In this document: positions 34,014 to 43,390 of the stretch, one piece after another
Layout of the letters: each line of letters begins with the position of its first letter
Position numbering within the stretch: position 1 is the stretch's first letter
NCBI RefSeq assembly: GCF_002836205.1
Contig: NZ_PJBE01000013.1
Location: 3,224,001 to 3,288,000 of the forward strand
Source of the DNA: Shewanella sp. Choline-02u-19
Lineage (GTDB): Bacteria; Pseudomonadota; Gammaproteobacteria; Enterobacterales; Shewanellaceae
Length of the DNA stretch: 64,000 nucleotides
Direction of reading: 5' to 3'
Notes under the pieces: generated by a model
Told to the model about the DNA's origin: nothing
What the model saw: the letters and a program-made list of their open reading frames with translations, nothing else
The model's database searches: none
Position numbers and translations under genes: made by a program

Positions 34014-34523
34014 CTAAAACGGAAAAGCTGCACTAAGAATTGGATAGCTCGCTTTTAGTTGTTTTTTCTTATGTGAAAACTTCTTCCCCGCAGGTGAAGC
34101 TTGCCCTGATGGCACATAAGGAAGCTCATCATCAGCACGCTCTTCATAGAGCTGACCCGCTATCAAGTCATACTCATCGAGAAAAGGATAGGCTGAACCA
34201 TCTTTTTCAGGCCAATCAAGTAACTTACCAAGCTCATCTGGTGACTCGACAACAGTGTCATACCACTGTTTTCCCAGTGAGATCAAAAAGCAGCGAAACT
34301 CAGCAAAAGCATACTCAGAATCACATCCAGTGATGATATAGGCCGCACCCCACACTGACCACGAATACGAACGACGCATTTGCTGGCCAAAGATCTTGTC
34401 AAAATCACGAAGCTCATCATTATTCAGAGGGCTCAGGTTTTGCTTTAGTGATTCAGCTAAATCCGTTTGATTTTGCTGAGGAGATGTACGGGTAACCAGT
34501 TCCCAAAACTGTGACTCTGTCAT
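34014..34523 (-). CDS. DUF4240 family protein
   Basis: 169 aa, cytoplasmic. It begins TESQFWELVTRT and has the middle segment WSVWGAAYIITGCDSEYAF then FRCFLISLGKQWYDTVVESP, typical of DUF4240 (a family also found in actinomycete and enterobacterial proteins, function unknown). The C-terminal ~40 residues are basic and low-conservation. Divergent from the 128-aa membrane protein. Confidence 0.8.
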   Translation of the reverse strand: MTESQFWELVTRTSPQQNQTDLAESLKQNLSPLNNDELRDFDKIFGQQMRRSYSWSVWGAAYIITGCDSEYAFAEFRCFLISLGKQWYDTVVESPDELGKLLDWPEKDGSAYPFLDEYDLIAGQLYEERADDELPYVPSGQASPAGKKFSHKKKQLKASYPILSAAFPF

Positions 34524-34703
34524 TGTGCTCTCTAAAAATACGATGGTATAACGCTATTCTAGCGTAATACCCGATAAAATAGCCAAGCTTGGCTATTAAA
34601 ACTAAATGAGCGATTGTGTGGACTCGCTGCACTGATTTTTTTACACTCACCGTTATCTCCCTCAAGCACGACGACGCTTAATGCGTCAATAATTAGGTAT
34701 CCA

Positions 34704-35090
34704 ATGAAGAAACCTCACCCAATGCTGGCAATTTTAATGGCTATATATGTCTTGGTCGCCTTTGCCGCGTTATGGCGCACCGCGACAACACAAACATACG
34801 ACTTGTTCACCCTTGGTGTGTTTCCAGTGTTATACGGGCTTGTACTACGTCAATTTTGGGCTGTAGTGTTATTAAAAATATACCTCGCGATTCAAACAGT
34901 GGCACTGCTCGCACTGGCTACAGCCGCAATCATTGCTTATCAAATTACACCTGAAGATGTGAAAGTGGTTTTCCAAGGACGAAATATTCCTATTAGTACC
35001 ATTGTTATCTCTGCATTAATCGCCATGAGCTTCCAGTACTGCGTCGCCTTTAGTCAAAAAACAAAGCGTTACTTTAAACAAGAAGAATAG
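34704..35090 (+). CDS. Four-TM membrane protein of unknown function
   Basis: 128 aa from ATG 34704 (AGGT just upstream); a longer reading from 34614 adds 30 residues without support. Four hydrophobic helices (about 5-25, 32-50, 55-78, 95-115). No family recognised beyond a small inner-membrane protein. Confidence 0.55.
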   Translation: MKKPHPMLAILMAIYVLVAFAALWRTATTQTYDLFTLGVFPVLYGLVLRQFWAVVLLKIYLAIQTVALLALATAAIIAYQITPEDVKVVFQGRNIPISTIVISALIAMSFQYCVAFSQKTKRYFKQEE

Positions 35091-35173
35091 TTTCAAACCG
35101 ATAAACGGCAGCGTTTTAGAATGCTTAAAATCAACCATATAACAAATAAAAATAACAAGTGGTAAAGCTATTT

Positions 35174-35971
35174 ATGAGCGATTTACAACCTAGTGAACTC
35201 TCCATACTGCTCGTTGAGCCTTCAGATACTCAACGTAAAATTATCGTTAACCGATTAGAGCAAGAGGGTGTGAAACAGATCCAAACAGCCACCAACCTTG
35301 AGCAAGCGCTGGGGATAATTAAGCGCCACCAGCCAGATCTCGTTGCCAGTGCAATGCACTTTGAAGATGGCACCGCGCTAGATCTGCTAAAACAACTCAA
35401 ATCATCAGAACAATTTCGTGATATTCAGTTTATGTTGGTCTCAAGCGAGTGTCGCCGCGAGCAATTAGAAAGCTATCGTCAGTCAGGCGTTGTCGCTATT
35501 CTCCCTAAGCCGTTTACTTCAATCCACCTAGGAAAAGCACTCAACGCCACGATTGATCTACTAAGCCACGACGAATTAGACCTCACCCACTTTGATGTAC
35601 AAGATCTGCGAGTACTCGTCGTCGATGACAGTAAGATGGCAAGAAACGTCATTAAGCGCACGATTACCAATCTTGGTTTACGGATGATAACGGAGGCTCA
35701 AGATGGCCAAGAAGCCATTGAAATACTGCAGCAGCAGATGTTTGATCTGGTCATAACTGATTACAATATGCCCACCGTGGATGGTTTAGCATTAACCCAA
35801 TTTATTCGTAACGATAGTGAGCAATCTCATATTCCTATTCTGATGGTGTCATCTGAAGCTAACGAAACTCACCTGAGTAACGTTTCACAAGCGGGTGTGA
35901 ATGCACTTTGTGATAAGCCTTTTGAGCCTCAAGTTGTCAAACGAATCCTCTATCAACTGCTCGAGGAGTAG
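35174..35971 (+). CDS. Double receiver-domain protein (pseudo-REC plus REC)
   Basis: 265 aa (or 270 from GTG 35159). The first receiver (about 8-125) lacks the phosphoacceptor: LLVEPSD replaces the acidic pair and DLVASAMHFEDG has no Asp where phosphorylation occurs, though Lys of LPKPF remains. The second (about 145-262) is complete: VVDDSKMAR, DLVITDYNMPTVDG, SSEANE, CDKPF. There is no output domain, so it probably acts by protein contacts like CheY or as a phosphate sink. Confidence 0.88.
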   Translation: MSDLQPSELSILLVEPSDTQRKIIVNRLEQEGVKQIQTATNLEQALGIIKRHQPDLVASAMHFEDGTALDLLKQLKSSEQFRDIQFMLVSSECRREQLESYRQSGVVAILPKPFTSIHLGKALNATIDLLSHDELDLTHFDVQDLRVLVVDDSKMARNVIKRTITNLGLRMITEAQDGQEAIEILQQQMFDLVITDYNMPTVDGLALTQFIRNDSEQSHIPILMVSSEANETHLSNVSQAGVNALCDKPFEPQVVKRILYQLLEE

Positions 35972-36108
35972 AAAAATTGAGAAATCCTTCCTGTTTTTGA
36001 CTTTAAAGGTCATTTCATCGGCTTAAAGCTCTTTTCAAATGCAAAAGCTTGTGGCATGTTACATAACGCTACTAATAAATAAATCTACGGAAAGAAGAGA
36101 CGATTCAA

Positions 36109-36381
36109 ATGAATAAGACTGAACTTGTTGCAAAAATGGCTGAATCTGCGGAACTCACTAAAGCTGAAGCCGCACGTGCGTTAAAATCTTTTGAAGAAAC
36201 TGTTGCAGAAGCGATGAAGAATGGAGAAAAAATCTCTATTGTTGGTTTTGGCTCTTTTGAAACATCAGAGCGTGCTGCTCGCACAGGTCGTAACCCACAG
36301 ACTGGCAAAGAAATCCAGATCCCTGCGGCTACCGTACCTAAGTTTAAAGCGGGTAAAACGCTTAAAGATAGCGTTAACTAA
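36109..36381 (+). CDS. HU-family DNA-binding protein
   Basis: 90 aa, the exact HU size. It starts MNKTELVAKMAESAELTKAE; the DNA-binding arm region GFGSFETSERAARTGRNPQT and PKFKAGKTLKD are standard. It is closer to HupA than to IHF. GGAAAGAAGAG precedes the ATG and an intrinsic terminator follows. It compacts DNA. Confidence 0.95.
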   Translation: MNKTELVAKMAESAELTKAEAARALKSFEETVAEAMKNGEKISIVGFGSFETSERAARTGRNPQTGKEIQIPAATVPKFKAGKTLKDSVN

Positions 36382-36403
36382 TCACAACTCTTGTGATTTA
36401 TAT

Positions 36404-36430
36404 AAAACCTCCTATTAGGAGGTTTTTTTA
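36404..36430 (+). terminator. Intrinsic terminator of the HU gene
   Basis: AAAACCTCC-TATT-AGGAGGTTTTTTT. Confidence 0.9.
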
Positions 36431-36638
36431 TGTCTGCTAATCGGCCACGACTGCAAGTTCAACCATTTTTCACTTCAACTTTGCACTAATCCAGTGCCAC
36501 CTGCCCTAGATTGAATCAATTCCAATGAACAAACCAACAGCAGTACAAATAAACATCTGTTTTATAACATTAAAATTTCTGGCTTGGTCTTTGCTATATC
36601 CCCTGTGACTATTATAAAAATACTTATAGGGGAAGATA

Positions 36639-37334
36639 ATGAACAAGCTACTTATCAATACCGCAGCCGTGACTGCAACAGCGCTAATGAGCCTATCGGC
36701 AAACGCCGCAGTAGAAGCCAATATTGGCGCCACTTCTAACTACTTATGGCGTGGTGTTACCCAAACCAATGATGCAGTAGCCGTTCAAGGTGGCATTGAT
36801 TACAGCCACGAAGTCGGCTTCTACGCCGGAACATGGGCATCAAATGTCGATTTTGGTAACGAGACCAGTTATGAGATTGATTTCTATGCCGGCTTTGCTG
36901 GCAGCATAGGCAAAGAGTTTGGCTATGACATCAGCTATCTCTATTATGCTTACCCAGATGCTGACGACAGCATCGATTTTGGCGAAGCTACAGTGGCCCT
37001 TAGCTGGAAATGGATTGAAGTAAGCTACGCACATGTAGTCAATGCGGGAAATGATGTCACTGGCGACCCTACACTCGATGAAAAAGACATGGGTTACGTG
37101 CAAACCACATTAACTTACCCTATCTCAGATACTCTCTCAATTGCAGCGCACTATGGCTACTCAACAGGTGATGTCGTTACCGCTTGGTACAGTACCGACA
37201 ACTACGCTGACTATTCGATTGCCCTCAGTAAAGACACAGATTTTGGTACTGTCTCTTTTATGGTCAGTGATACTGACTTAACAGATGATGATGCTAAAGT
37301 GCTGCTAGGGTATAGCTATAGCTTCGATTTGTAA
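36639..37334 (+). CDS. TorF-family putative porin (TIGR02001)
   Basis: 231 aa; signal peptide (LINTAAVTATALMSLSANA), then the family opening EANIGATSNYLWRGVTQTND and a beta-barrel-like body ending YSYSFDL. AGGGGAAG precedes the ATG. The family is common in Shewanella and is annotated as an outer-membrane protein of unknown substrate. Monocistronic. Confidence 0.85.
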   Translation: MNKLLINTAAVTATALMSLSANAAVEANIGATSNYLWRGVTQTNDAVAVQGGIDYSHEVGFYAGTWASNVDFGNETSYEIDFYAGFAGSIGKEFGYDISYLYYAYPDADDSIDFGEATVALSWKWIEVSYAHVVNAGNDVTGDPTLDEKDMGYVQTTLTYPISDTLSIAAHYGYSTGDVVTAWYSTDNYADYSIALSKDTDFGTVSFMVSDTDLTDDDAKVLLGYSYSFDL

Positions 37335-37409
37335 TATTCGAATATTATCTTTCAGTGGCGGCCGTTGCTGTGCAGATACCATTGCACAAAAAACGCCGCT
37401 GACTGAAAG
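37332..37409. other. Palindrome at the porin stop codon followed by a long hairpin
   Basis: TAATATTCGAATATTA (37332-37347) is an exact 16-bp palindrome containing the stop codon. Immediately after, CTTTCAGT-GGCG pairs with CGCC...ACTGAAAG (37349-37409), with GTGCA / TGCAC inside. No T run. Confidence 0.6.
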
Positions 37410-37719
37410 TCATCGACCCTTTGCATTATTAATCGTCATATACCATCTCTAGTTTAGGTTATTAAATTTCAGTAATTACTCTCCGCCAATGGGTTTTATA
37501 GCTTTAGTTTTATAAAACTGTAATTTTGTTACGTAGATCGCATATTTTTGTCTAATGGCCTGCTAAATTCTTTCTTAAGCGCTCACTAATGTGGCAGTAA
37601 CCACTGTCAATATGAGCACGATAAAATCTGTTATTAACCTATATGTATCAATAATATTTTCTTTATTCGACAACGATTAAGGATCAGGAAAATAGGTACT
37701 CAATTGAGAGGAATTCGTG
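37410..37719. other. Intergenic region before the 59-aa gene
   Basis: About 310 bp, AT-rich; promoter region for the small gene, nothing specific recognised. Confidence 0.4.
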
Positions 37720-37899
37720 ATGGCTCAGATACTAGATTTTGTGCCCAACGATGCAGAGATGGAATCATTTACAGCGCCAAAAAATAAAAAGGCTGCTGAT
37801 GATTTAGCGCATAAAAAAGATGTGAAAAAACGCTTAGAAGCGTATTTAGAAAGAACCCAGCTCAGTCGAGCGATGGGCGAAGATGAATTTTGGGCTTAA
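37720..37899 (+). CDS. 59-aa charged cytoplasmic protein
   Basis: ATG 37720 with GAGAGGA upstream. The peptide (MAQILDFVPNDAEMESFTAP...) has a charged helical C-terminal part, DDLAHKKDVKKRLEAYLERT, and ends with GEDEFWA. Resembles small conserved gammaproteobacterial proteins of unknown function, but I cannot name a family. Confidence 0.6.
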   Translation: MAQILDFVPNDAEMESFTAPKNKKAADDLAHKKDVKKRLEAYLERTQLSRAMGEDEFWA

Positions 37900-37916
37900 T
37901 TCATTGGTATAAGCGC

Positions 37917-37948
37917 AAAAAAAGCTCCTGAATCAATTCCAGGAGCTT
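37917..37948 (-). terminator. Intrinsic terminator of the AGCS symporter gene
   Basis: AAGCTCCTGG / CAGGAGCTT on the minus strand followed by seven T. Confidence 0.85.
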
Positions 37949-37967
37949 ACAAAGCTAATTAGAAAGC

Positions 37968-39338
37968 TTACTGCTCTGCGGCCTCTGTTTCACGCTTCTT
38001 GAGAAAGTATTCTTTGGTCAACGCAAATACCACCGGACTCAGCAATGCCAATGCGATTAAGTTCGGTATTGCCATCATTGCATTCAGCGTATCCGCTAAC
38101 AGCCAAATAAACTCTAATGAGCTTACAGCGCCTAATGGCACTACCAGTGTCCAAAGAATTCTAAAGGGCTTAATCGCCTTTACACCAAACAAGAACTGTA
38201 CACACTTCTCACAGTAAAAGCTCCAACCTAAGATGGTTGTAAACGCAAACACACTCAAGGCTATAGCCACGACATAATTGCCTAATGGGAACGCTTGAGA
38301 GAAGGCAAAAGAGGTCAATGCAGCCCCATTTTCACCCGAAGTCCAAGCGCCGGACACTATAATCGCTAAGCCAGTAATAGTACAAACGATTAAGGTATCA
38401 ATGAACGTCCCCAACATCGCCACTAATCCTTGAGCAACGGGGTTATTTGTTTGCGCTGCAGCGTGAGCTATTGGCGCGCTACCAAGACCCGCTTCGTTAG
38501 AAAACACACCACGTGCCACACCAAAGCGAATCGCGGCCCAAACTGCTGCCCCCGCAAAACCGCCTTGAGCCGCGACAGGGTTAAAGGCACTGTGGATAAT
38601 CAGTTCGAATGCTGCTGGGATTTCAGAAGCATAAACCACCAGTACTGCGATGCCAGCGCCTATATAGAATATCGTCATAATCGGCACGAGTTTACCGGCA
38701 ACATCAGCGATACGTTTAATACCGCCCATCAATACCGCACCAACTAAGACCATCAGCACCACACCGGTAACCCAACTTGGTACGCCAAAATTACTGCTTA
38801 ACGCATCAGCCACTGAGTTAGCCTGTACGGTGTTACCAATACCAAACCCAGCCAGTGCACCAAACAACGCAAATGCGGTGCCTAACCAAGCCCACTTAGA
38901 GCTAAGGCCGTTCTTGATGTAATACATTGGGCCACCGACGTGGTTACCATTGTCATCCACTTCACGGTATTTAACCGCTAATACCGCTTCTGCGAATTTG
39001 GTTGCCATACCGACTAATGCCGTACACCACATCCAAAAAAGCGCACCTGGGCCACCAATAAAAATAGCGGTAGCAACACCCGCAATATTACCCGTACCGA
39101 TCGTTGCGGAGAGCGACGTCATTAGCGCGTTAAACGGGCTAATCTCACCTTTCATGTTCTTATCTTTGTCAGGAATACGACCTGACCATAACAATTTAAA
39201 ACCAGTGCCCAGCTTTAAAATCGGCATAAAACGCAAACCAACAGTGAGAAATAACCCTACCCCTAGGATCAAGACCAGCATAGGAGTCCCCCACACTACA
39301 CCGTTAATCATGCCAATAAATTCAGTAATAGCTTCCAT
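37968..39338 (-). CDS. Sodium:alanine/glycine symporter (AGCS family)
   Basis: 456 aa with 10-11 TM segments. AGCS features: GLRFMPILKLGTGFKLLW, SATIGTGNIAGVATAIFIGG, PGALFWMWCTALVGMATKFA, GGPMYYI and RGVFSNEAGLGSAPIAHAAA. It imports Ala or Gly with Na+. GAGGT precedes the ATG. I searched its leader for a glycine riboswitch, which precedes related genes in Vibrio, and did not see the conserved core. Confidence 0.93.
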   Translation of the reverse strand: MEAITEFIGMINGVVWGTPMLVLILGVGLFLTVGLRFMPILKLGTGFKLLWSGRIPDKDKNMKGEISPFNALMTSLSATIGTGNIAGVATAIFIGGPGALFWMWCTALVGMATKFAEAVLAVKYREVDDNGNHVGGPMYYIKNGLSSKWAWLGTAFALFGALAGFGIGNTVQANSVADALSSNFGVPSWVTGVVLMVLVGAVLMGGIKRIADVAGKLVPIMTIFYIGAGIAVLVVYASEIPAAFELIIHSAFNPVAAQGGFAGAAVWAAIRFGVARGVFSNEAGLGSAPIAHAAAQTNNPVAQGLVAMLGTFIDTLIVCTITGLAIIVSGAWTSGENGAALTSFAFSQAFPLGNYVVAIALSVFAFTTILGWSFYCEKCVQFLFGVKAIKPFRILWTLVVPLGAVSSLEFIWLLADTLNAMMAIPNLIALALLSPVVFALTKEYFLKKRETEAAEQ

Positions 39339-39748
39339 TCAGACCTCGTAGATACAGATTATTTATAGTTATTTTTTATAATTTTATTCTAAGTGTTTAG
39401 GGCTTTTTGATCTTCCCTATGAGAGCAAGGTCAAAAGGTCCTCACCGATTGCGCTAGCTCAAACAATACGCATCGGGTCAAACAGAGTACAACGAAATGT
39501 TAACCTTTGAAAAGGCTACACGAGAGAAAGGCACTTGAAGAAAGTGACAATAGCGCCCAAAGACGCTAGAAGGTGTTGAATTTTATTAATATTTATAATT
39601 GTGTTGCTTGGTTTTTTTACCAACGCGGAGGCTATACAGCTTAGTTACCACCCATAAATAGCCTACAAAAAAGCAACAATACCCAGCAGTGCAGTAACAA
39701 CAGCCAACAAGCGTGGCTTCGGACTTGTTTCAAAACGGCTATTATTTA
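39339..39748. other. Intergenic region, AGCS gene to arsJ
   Basis: 410 bp without an ORF worth reporting. It holds the leader of the AGCS gene and the 3' flank of arsJ. Nothing specific recognised. Confidence 0.4.
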
Positions 39749-40975
39749 TCACAAAGCAGGATCTGTTCTGGGTAGCTTAAAAGAGATGATATAAGTAAGG
39801 AGTAAAAAGATCGTTGAAACCGCCAAACAAGCCCCAAGCCCTGCAATTTGATACACCCAACCAGACAGTATGGTCCCGATAAGCCTACCCATTGCATTCG
39901 CCATATAGTAAAAACCAATGTCGAGTGAGACACCGTCATCACCAGCGTAACTCACTATAAGGTAGCTGTGCAGAGAAGAGTTTATGGCAAACACCGCACC
40001 AAACAGCATCAAACCTGTGATTAATGCAAACTGTAGATCAGTCCAGCCGGTAAACATCACAACGGCTAATATTGCTGTCACCAATGTCAATAATCCGGCC
40101 CATACCGTTGCACTCGCGCCATCAGGCGTCTTTGCGCTATTGCGTCCAGTGATTAACGGCGCCGCGGACTGAACCACACCATAACCAATGACCCACAATG
40201 CTAAAAAGGCGCCAACACTACTATGCTCCCAACCTAATTGACTGGCTAAAAACACTGGCAGAGCAATAACAAACCACACATCTCTAGCTGCAAATAAGAA
40301 CAAACGTGCTGCTGAAAGGATATTAACTCGGCGACTTTTTGAAAATATTTCGGTAAATTTAGGCTTAGACTTCGCTTTACCTAAATCCGCTTTTAAATTG
40401 AATATGCTACATAACCAAACAATGCACAGTAGCGTCGCCATGATGGCCACCGCCCCCGTAAAGCCTACAAGTGTTAATAACACGCCACCTAAAAAGAATC
40501 CTGCCCCCTTAAGTGCATTTTTAGAACCTGTAAGCATCGCAACCCAACGATACAGCTTATCTTCGGCATCTTTGGGGACTAAGGTTTTAATCGCACTTTT
40601 AGCACTCATTTTGTTGAGATCTTTTGCTATCCCAGAAAGCGCCTGAGCAGCCATTACCCAAGGTACCACCAACATAGCACTCGGTAGTAATAACATCGAC
40701 AGCGCGACTATCTGCAAGCCTAAACCTATGTTCATGGTACGATTCAGGCCAAGCCTAGCGCCTAGCCAGCCACCGACTAGGTTAGTGATAACCCCAAAAA
40801 TCTCATAAAACAGAAACAACATGGCAATTGCTAGCGGCGTATAACCTAAATCATAAAAATGCAGCACCACCAGCATGCGCAGCGCGCCATCGGTCAAGGT
40901 AAACGCCCAGTAGTTCCCCGTCACCAGCAAATACTGACGAATACTCTCAGGTAAAGCACGATATTTTGCTAACAC
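39749..40975 (-). CDS. arsJ: ArsJ, organoarsenical (1-arseno-3-phosphoglycerate) efflux MFS protein
   Basis: 408 aa, about 12 TM segments. It begins AKYRALPESIRQYLLVTGNY, WAFTLTDGALRMLVVLHFYD, typical of ArsJ. Immediately upstream is the special GAPDH that makes 1-arseno-3-phosphoglycerate from arsenate and glyceraldehyde 3-phosphate; ArsJ exports it, after which it breaks down to arsenate outside. The pair gives arsenate resistance without an arsenate reductase. It is the last gene of the ars operon. Confidence 0.9.
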   Translation of the reverse strand: MLAKYRALPESIRQYLLVTGNYWAFTLTDGALRMLVVLHFYDLGYTPLAIAMLFLFYEIFGVITNLVGGWLGARLGLNRTMNIGLGLQIVALSMLLLPSAMLVVPWVMAAQALSGIAKDLNKMSAKSAIKTLVPKDAEDKLYRWVAMLTGSKNALKGAGFFLGGVLLTLVGFTGAVAIMATLLCIVWLCSIFNLKADLGKAKSKPKFTEIFSKSRRVNILSAARLFLFAARDVWFVIALPVFLASQLGWEHSSVGAFLALWVIGYGVVQSAAPLITGRNSAKTPDGASATVWAGLLTLVTAILAVVMFTGWTDLQFALITGLMLFGAVFAINSSLHSYLIVSYAGDDGVSLDIGFYYMANAMGRLIGTILSGWVYQIAGLGACLAVSTIFLLLTYIISFKLPRTDPAL

Positions 40976-41031
40976 AGATCACCAACCTAAATATTATCAA
41001 TACAGCAGAACGCTATCAGGCAAAGCACGCT

Positions 41032-41123
41032 CTATTACCGCCTTAGCCATTCCGTCCTAGCTATTACCGTCCCAGCTCTTCCCGGCTTTATCCGGCTCTT
41101 CCTGCTTTCCCCTGCTTTTTCTG
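41032..41123 (-). repeat. Degenerate short tandem repeats between gapdh and arsJ
   Basis: Eight or nine units of 9-16 nt in a row, each beginning CT(T/C/A)TT and containing CCG or CTG (for example CTCTTCCCGG, CTTTATCCGG, CTCTTCCTG, CTTTCCCCTG). They fill most of the 150-bp gap inside the operon. Confidence 0.6.
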
Positions 41124-41125
41124 CC

Positions 41126-42133
41126 TTACTTATCTAGCTTACCGACCATAATTGCCAGTTCAGCAGTGCGGTTGGCATAGCCCCACTCATTGTCATACCA
41201 CACATACAGCTTCACTTGCGTGCCATTAACTACCATAGTAGAGAGTGCATCGATGATGCTTGAGCGCGGGTCAGTTTTATAATCAACCGACACTAATGGA
41301 CGCTCCTCAAAACCAAGAATATCTTTCAACTCTCCTGCTGCCGCAGCTTTTAGCAAGGCGTTAACTTCCACTTCAGTTGTTTCACGCACTAACTCAAACA
41401 CGCAATCCGTGAGTGAGGCGTTGGCAAGTGGAATGCGCACGGCATGCCCATTGAGCTTACCTTTTAGCTCTGGAAAAATATGAGTAATAGCGGTAGCACT
41501 GCCGGTGGTCGTTGGTATTAGGCTTAAACCACAGGCGCGGGCACGCCTTAGGTCTTTGTGCGGCGCATCAAGAATGGTTTGAGTATTGGTAATGTCATGT
41601 ATGGTGGTCATCGAGCCATGCTTAATCCCAATTTTTTCATGGATCACTTTCACCACAGGCGCAAGGCAGTTAGTAGTGCATGACGCTGCCGTCACAATAG
41701 GGTGGATATCCTTATTGTAAAGATGCTGGTTAACGCCCATGACCACATTAAGTACGCCATCCTCTTTGACTGGCGCGGTGACAACCACTCTTTTGACGCC
41801 TTGATCAAGATAAGCTTGCAACAGCGCTTTGGTTTTCATGACACCAGAAGCCTCAATCACCACATCGCAATTTGACCAGTCAGTCGCGGCAATGGTTTTA
41901 TTGCGAGTGGTCACTATGCGACGTTGACCAATAACAATGTCATCACCTTCGGCGATAGCCTCTTCAGTCCAACGACCGTGCACCGAATCAAATGTCAGCA
42001 GGTGCGCTAATGTCGCTGCATCACCTGCTGGGTCATTAATTTGTACAAACTCGACATCCTGATTCTGCCACGCAGCTCTTAATGCCAAGCGCCCCATTCT
42101 GCCGAAGCCATTAATCCCAATTTTGATTGTCAT
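41126..42133 (-). CDS. ArsJ-associated glyceraldehyde-3-phosphate dehydrogenase
   Basis: 335 aa. NAD site INGFGRMGRLALRAAWQ at the N-terminus; active-site Cys in ASCTTNCLAP near residue 151; GSATAITHIFPELKGKLNGH; WYDNEWGYANR. The place between acr3 and arsJ identifies it as the arsenate-detoxifying GAPDH rather than the glycolytic one. It uses arsenate in place of phosphate to give 1-arseno-3-phosphoglycerate. Confidence 0.92.
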   Translation of the reverse strand: MTIKIGINGFGRMGRLALRAAWQNQDVEFVQINDPAGDAATLAHLLTFDSVHGRWTEEAIAEGDDIVIGQRRIVTTRNKTIAATDWSNCDVVIEASGVMKTKALLQAYLDQGVKRVVVTAPVKEDGVLNVVMGVNQHLYNKDIHPIVTAASCTTNCLAPVVKVIHEKIGIKHGSMTTIHDITNTQTILDAPHKDLRRARACGLSLIPTTTGSATAITHIFPELKGKLNGHAVRIPLANASLTDCVFELVRETTEVEVNALLKAAAAGELKDILGFEERPLVSVDYKTDPRSSIIDALSTMVVNGTQVKLYVWYDNEWGYANRTAELAIMVGKLDK

Positions 42134-42319
42134 TGTCGTTTCCCAACCTTAAATTCTTTAAATACAAATAGACTTTTCACACTAAAAAAGATATTACTTT
42201 CGCCTTAAAATTGTCATTGATTTTTAACGGTTTTCCATAACCCTTCGAGTGCTTATCAATACTGCTTCTTTAATATAAAAAGAGACCGACACAAACTCAG
42301 CAAGAGAGATAAACAGCCC

Positions 42320-43357
42320 CTAAGTTGCAGATGCTTCGTCCGCAACGAACAAATGTCTATTGCGATTGCATATTGCCACCAGCGATAACATCACTGGTAC
42401 TTCAACCAACACTCCCACCACAGTGGCGAGCGCTGCTCCTGAGTGCAAGCCAAACAATGATATAGCGACCGCGACGGCCAACTCGAAAAAGTTAGAGGTT
42501 GCAATCATACAGGCTGGAGCCGCAATTTTATGGCTTAGCTTCATCTTCTTTGCCGCATAAAAAGCGATAAAGAAAATGCCGTAAGTTTGGATCAATAATG
42601 GAATTGCGATTAGAAAAATATCTTGAGGTTGACTCATAATGGTTTCCGCTTGGAAACCAAACAGCAATACCACAGTGGCCAGTAAGCCAACCATAGACCA
42701 AGGTTTAAGCTTAGCCACAAATGCATTTAATTGGCTATCATCGCCCTTTCTCTGCAACAAATAGCGTGTAGCCGCCCCCACAACTAACGGCAGCACCACG
42801 TAAAGCACAACGGATGACAGCAATGTCTCCCAGGGGACTTGAATGTCACTCACACCTAGCAACAACGCCGTGATGGGCGCAAAAGCCACGACCATAATCA
42901 AGTCATTCACAGACACCTGCACGAGTGTGTAATTTGGGTCACCTTTAGTTAATTGGCTCCAAACAAATACCATTGCAGTACAAGGTGCTACGCCGAGTAA
43001 AATCATCCCTGCGATATATTCACTCGCCGTTTGTGGATCAACAAAATTAACAAAGAAAACTTTAAAGAACAGCCAACCCAGCGCCGCCATCGTAAACGGT
43101 TTAATCAGCCAATTGATCACCAATGTCAGCACCAGCCCCTTTGGACTCTTACCGACATCTTTTATTGCGGAAAAATCTATCTGTACCATCATGGGGTAGA
43201 TCATTACCCAGATTAAAACCGCAATAACCAAATTGACATGCGCGTACTCAAGCCCAGCAATTTGCGTGAACCCACCCGGCATCACATTGCCTAAAAACAC
43301 ACCCACAACGATGGCTAAGCCAACCCACACACTTAAATAACGTTCAAAAATACCCAT
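42320..43357 (-). CDS. acr3: ACR3-family arsenite efflux transporter
   Basis: 345 aa, ten TM segments. Features: MGIFERYLSVWVGLAIVVGV, KPFTMAALGWLFF, GVAPCTAMVFVWSQLTKGDP (contains the conserved functional Cys) and PACMIATSNFFELAVAVAIS. It exports As(III) using the proton motive force. It lies between arsR and the GAPDH gene on one strand. Confidence 0.93.
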   Translation of the reverse strand: MGIFERYLSVWVGLAIVVGVFLGNVMPGGFTQIAGLEYAHVNLVIAVLIWVMIYPMMVQIDFSAIKDVGKSPKGLVLTLVINWLIKPFTMAALGWLFFKVFFVNFVDPQTASEYIAGMILLGVAPCTAMVFVWSQLTKGDPNYTLVQVSVNDLIMVVAFAPITALLLGVSDIQVPWETLLSSVVLYVVLPLVVGAATRYLLQRKGDDSQLNAFVAKLKPWSMVGLLATVVLLFGFQAETIMSQPQDIFLIAIPLLIQTYGIFFIAFYAAKKMKLSHKIAAPACMIATSNFFELAVAVAISLFGLHSGAALATVVGVLVEVPVMLSLVAICNRNRHLFVADEASAT

Positions 43358-43390
43358 AATCTAAAACCTATAATAGTGATCATTGTTTAA

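Noticed and set aside
39339..39600. Glycine riboswitch upstream of the AGCS symporter gene
   Set aside because: Related genes in Vibrio have one, but the conserved purine-rich core and GCAAAAGGAC-like segment are not present in the correct orientation.
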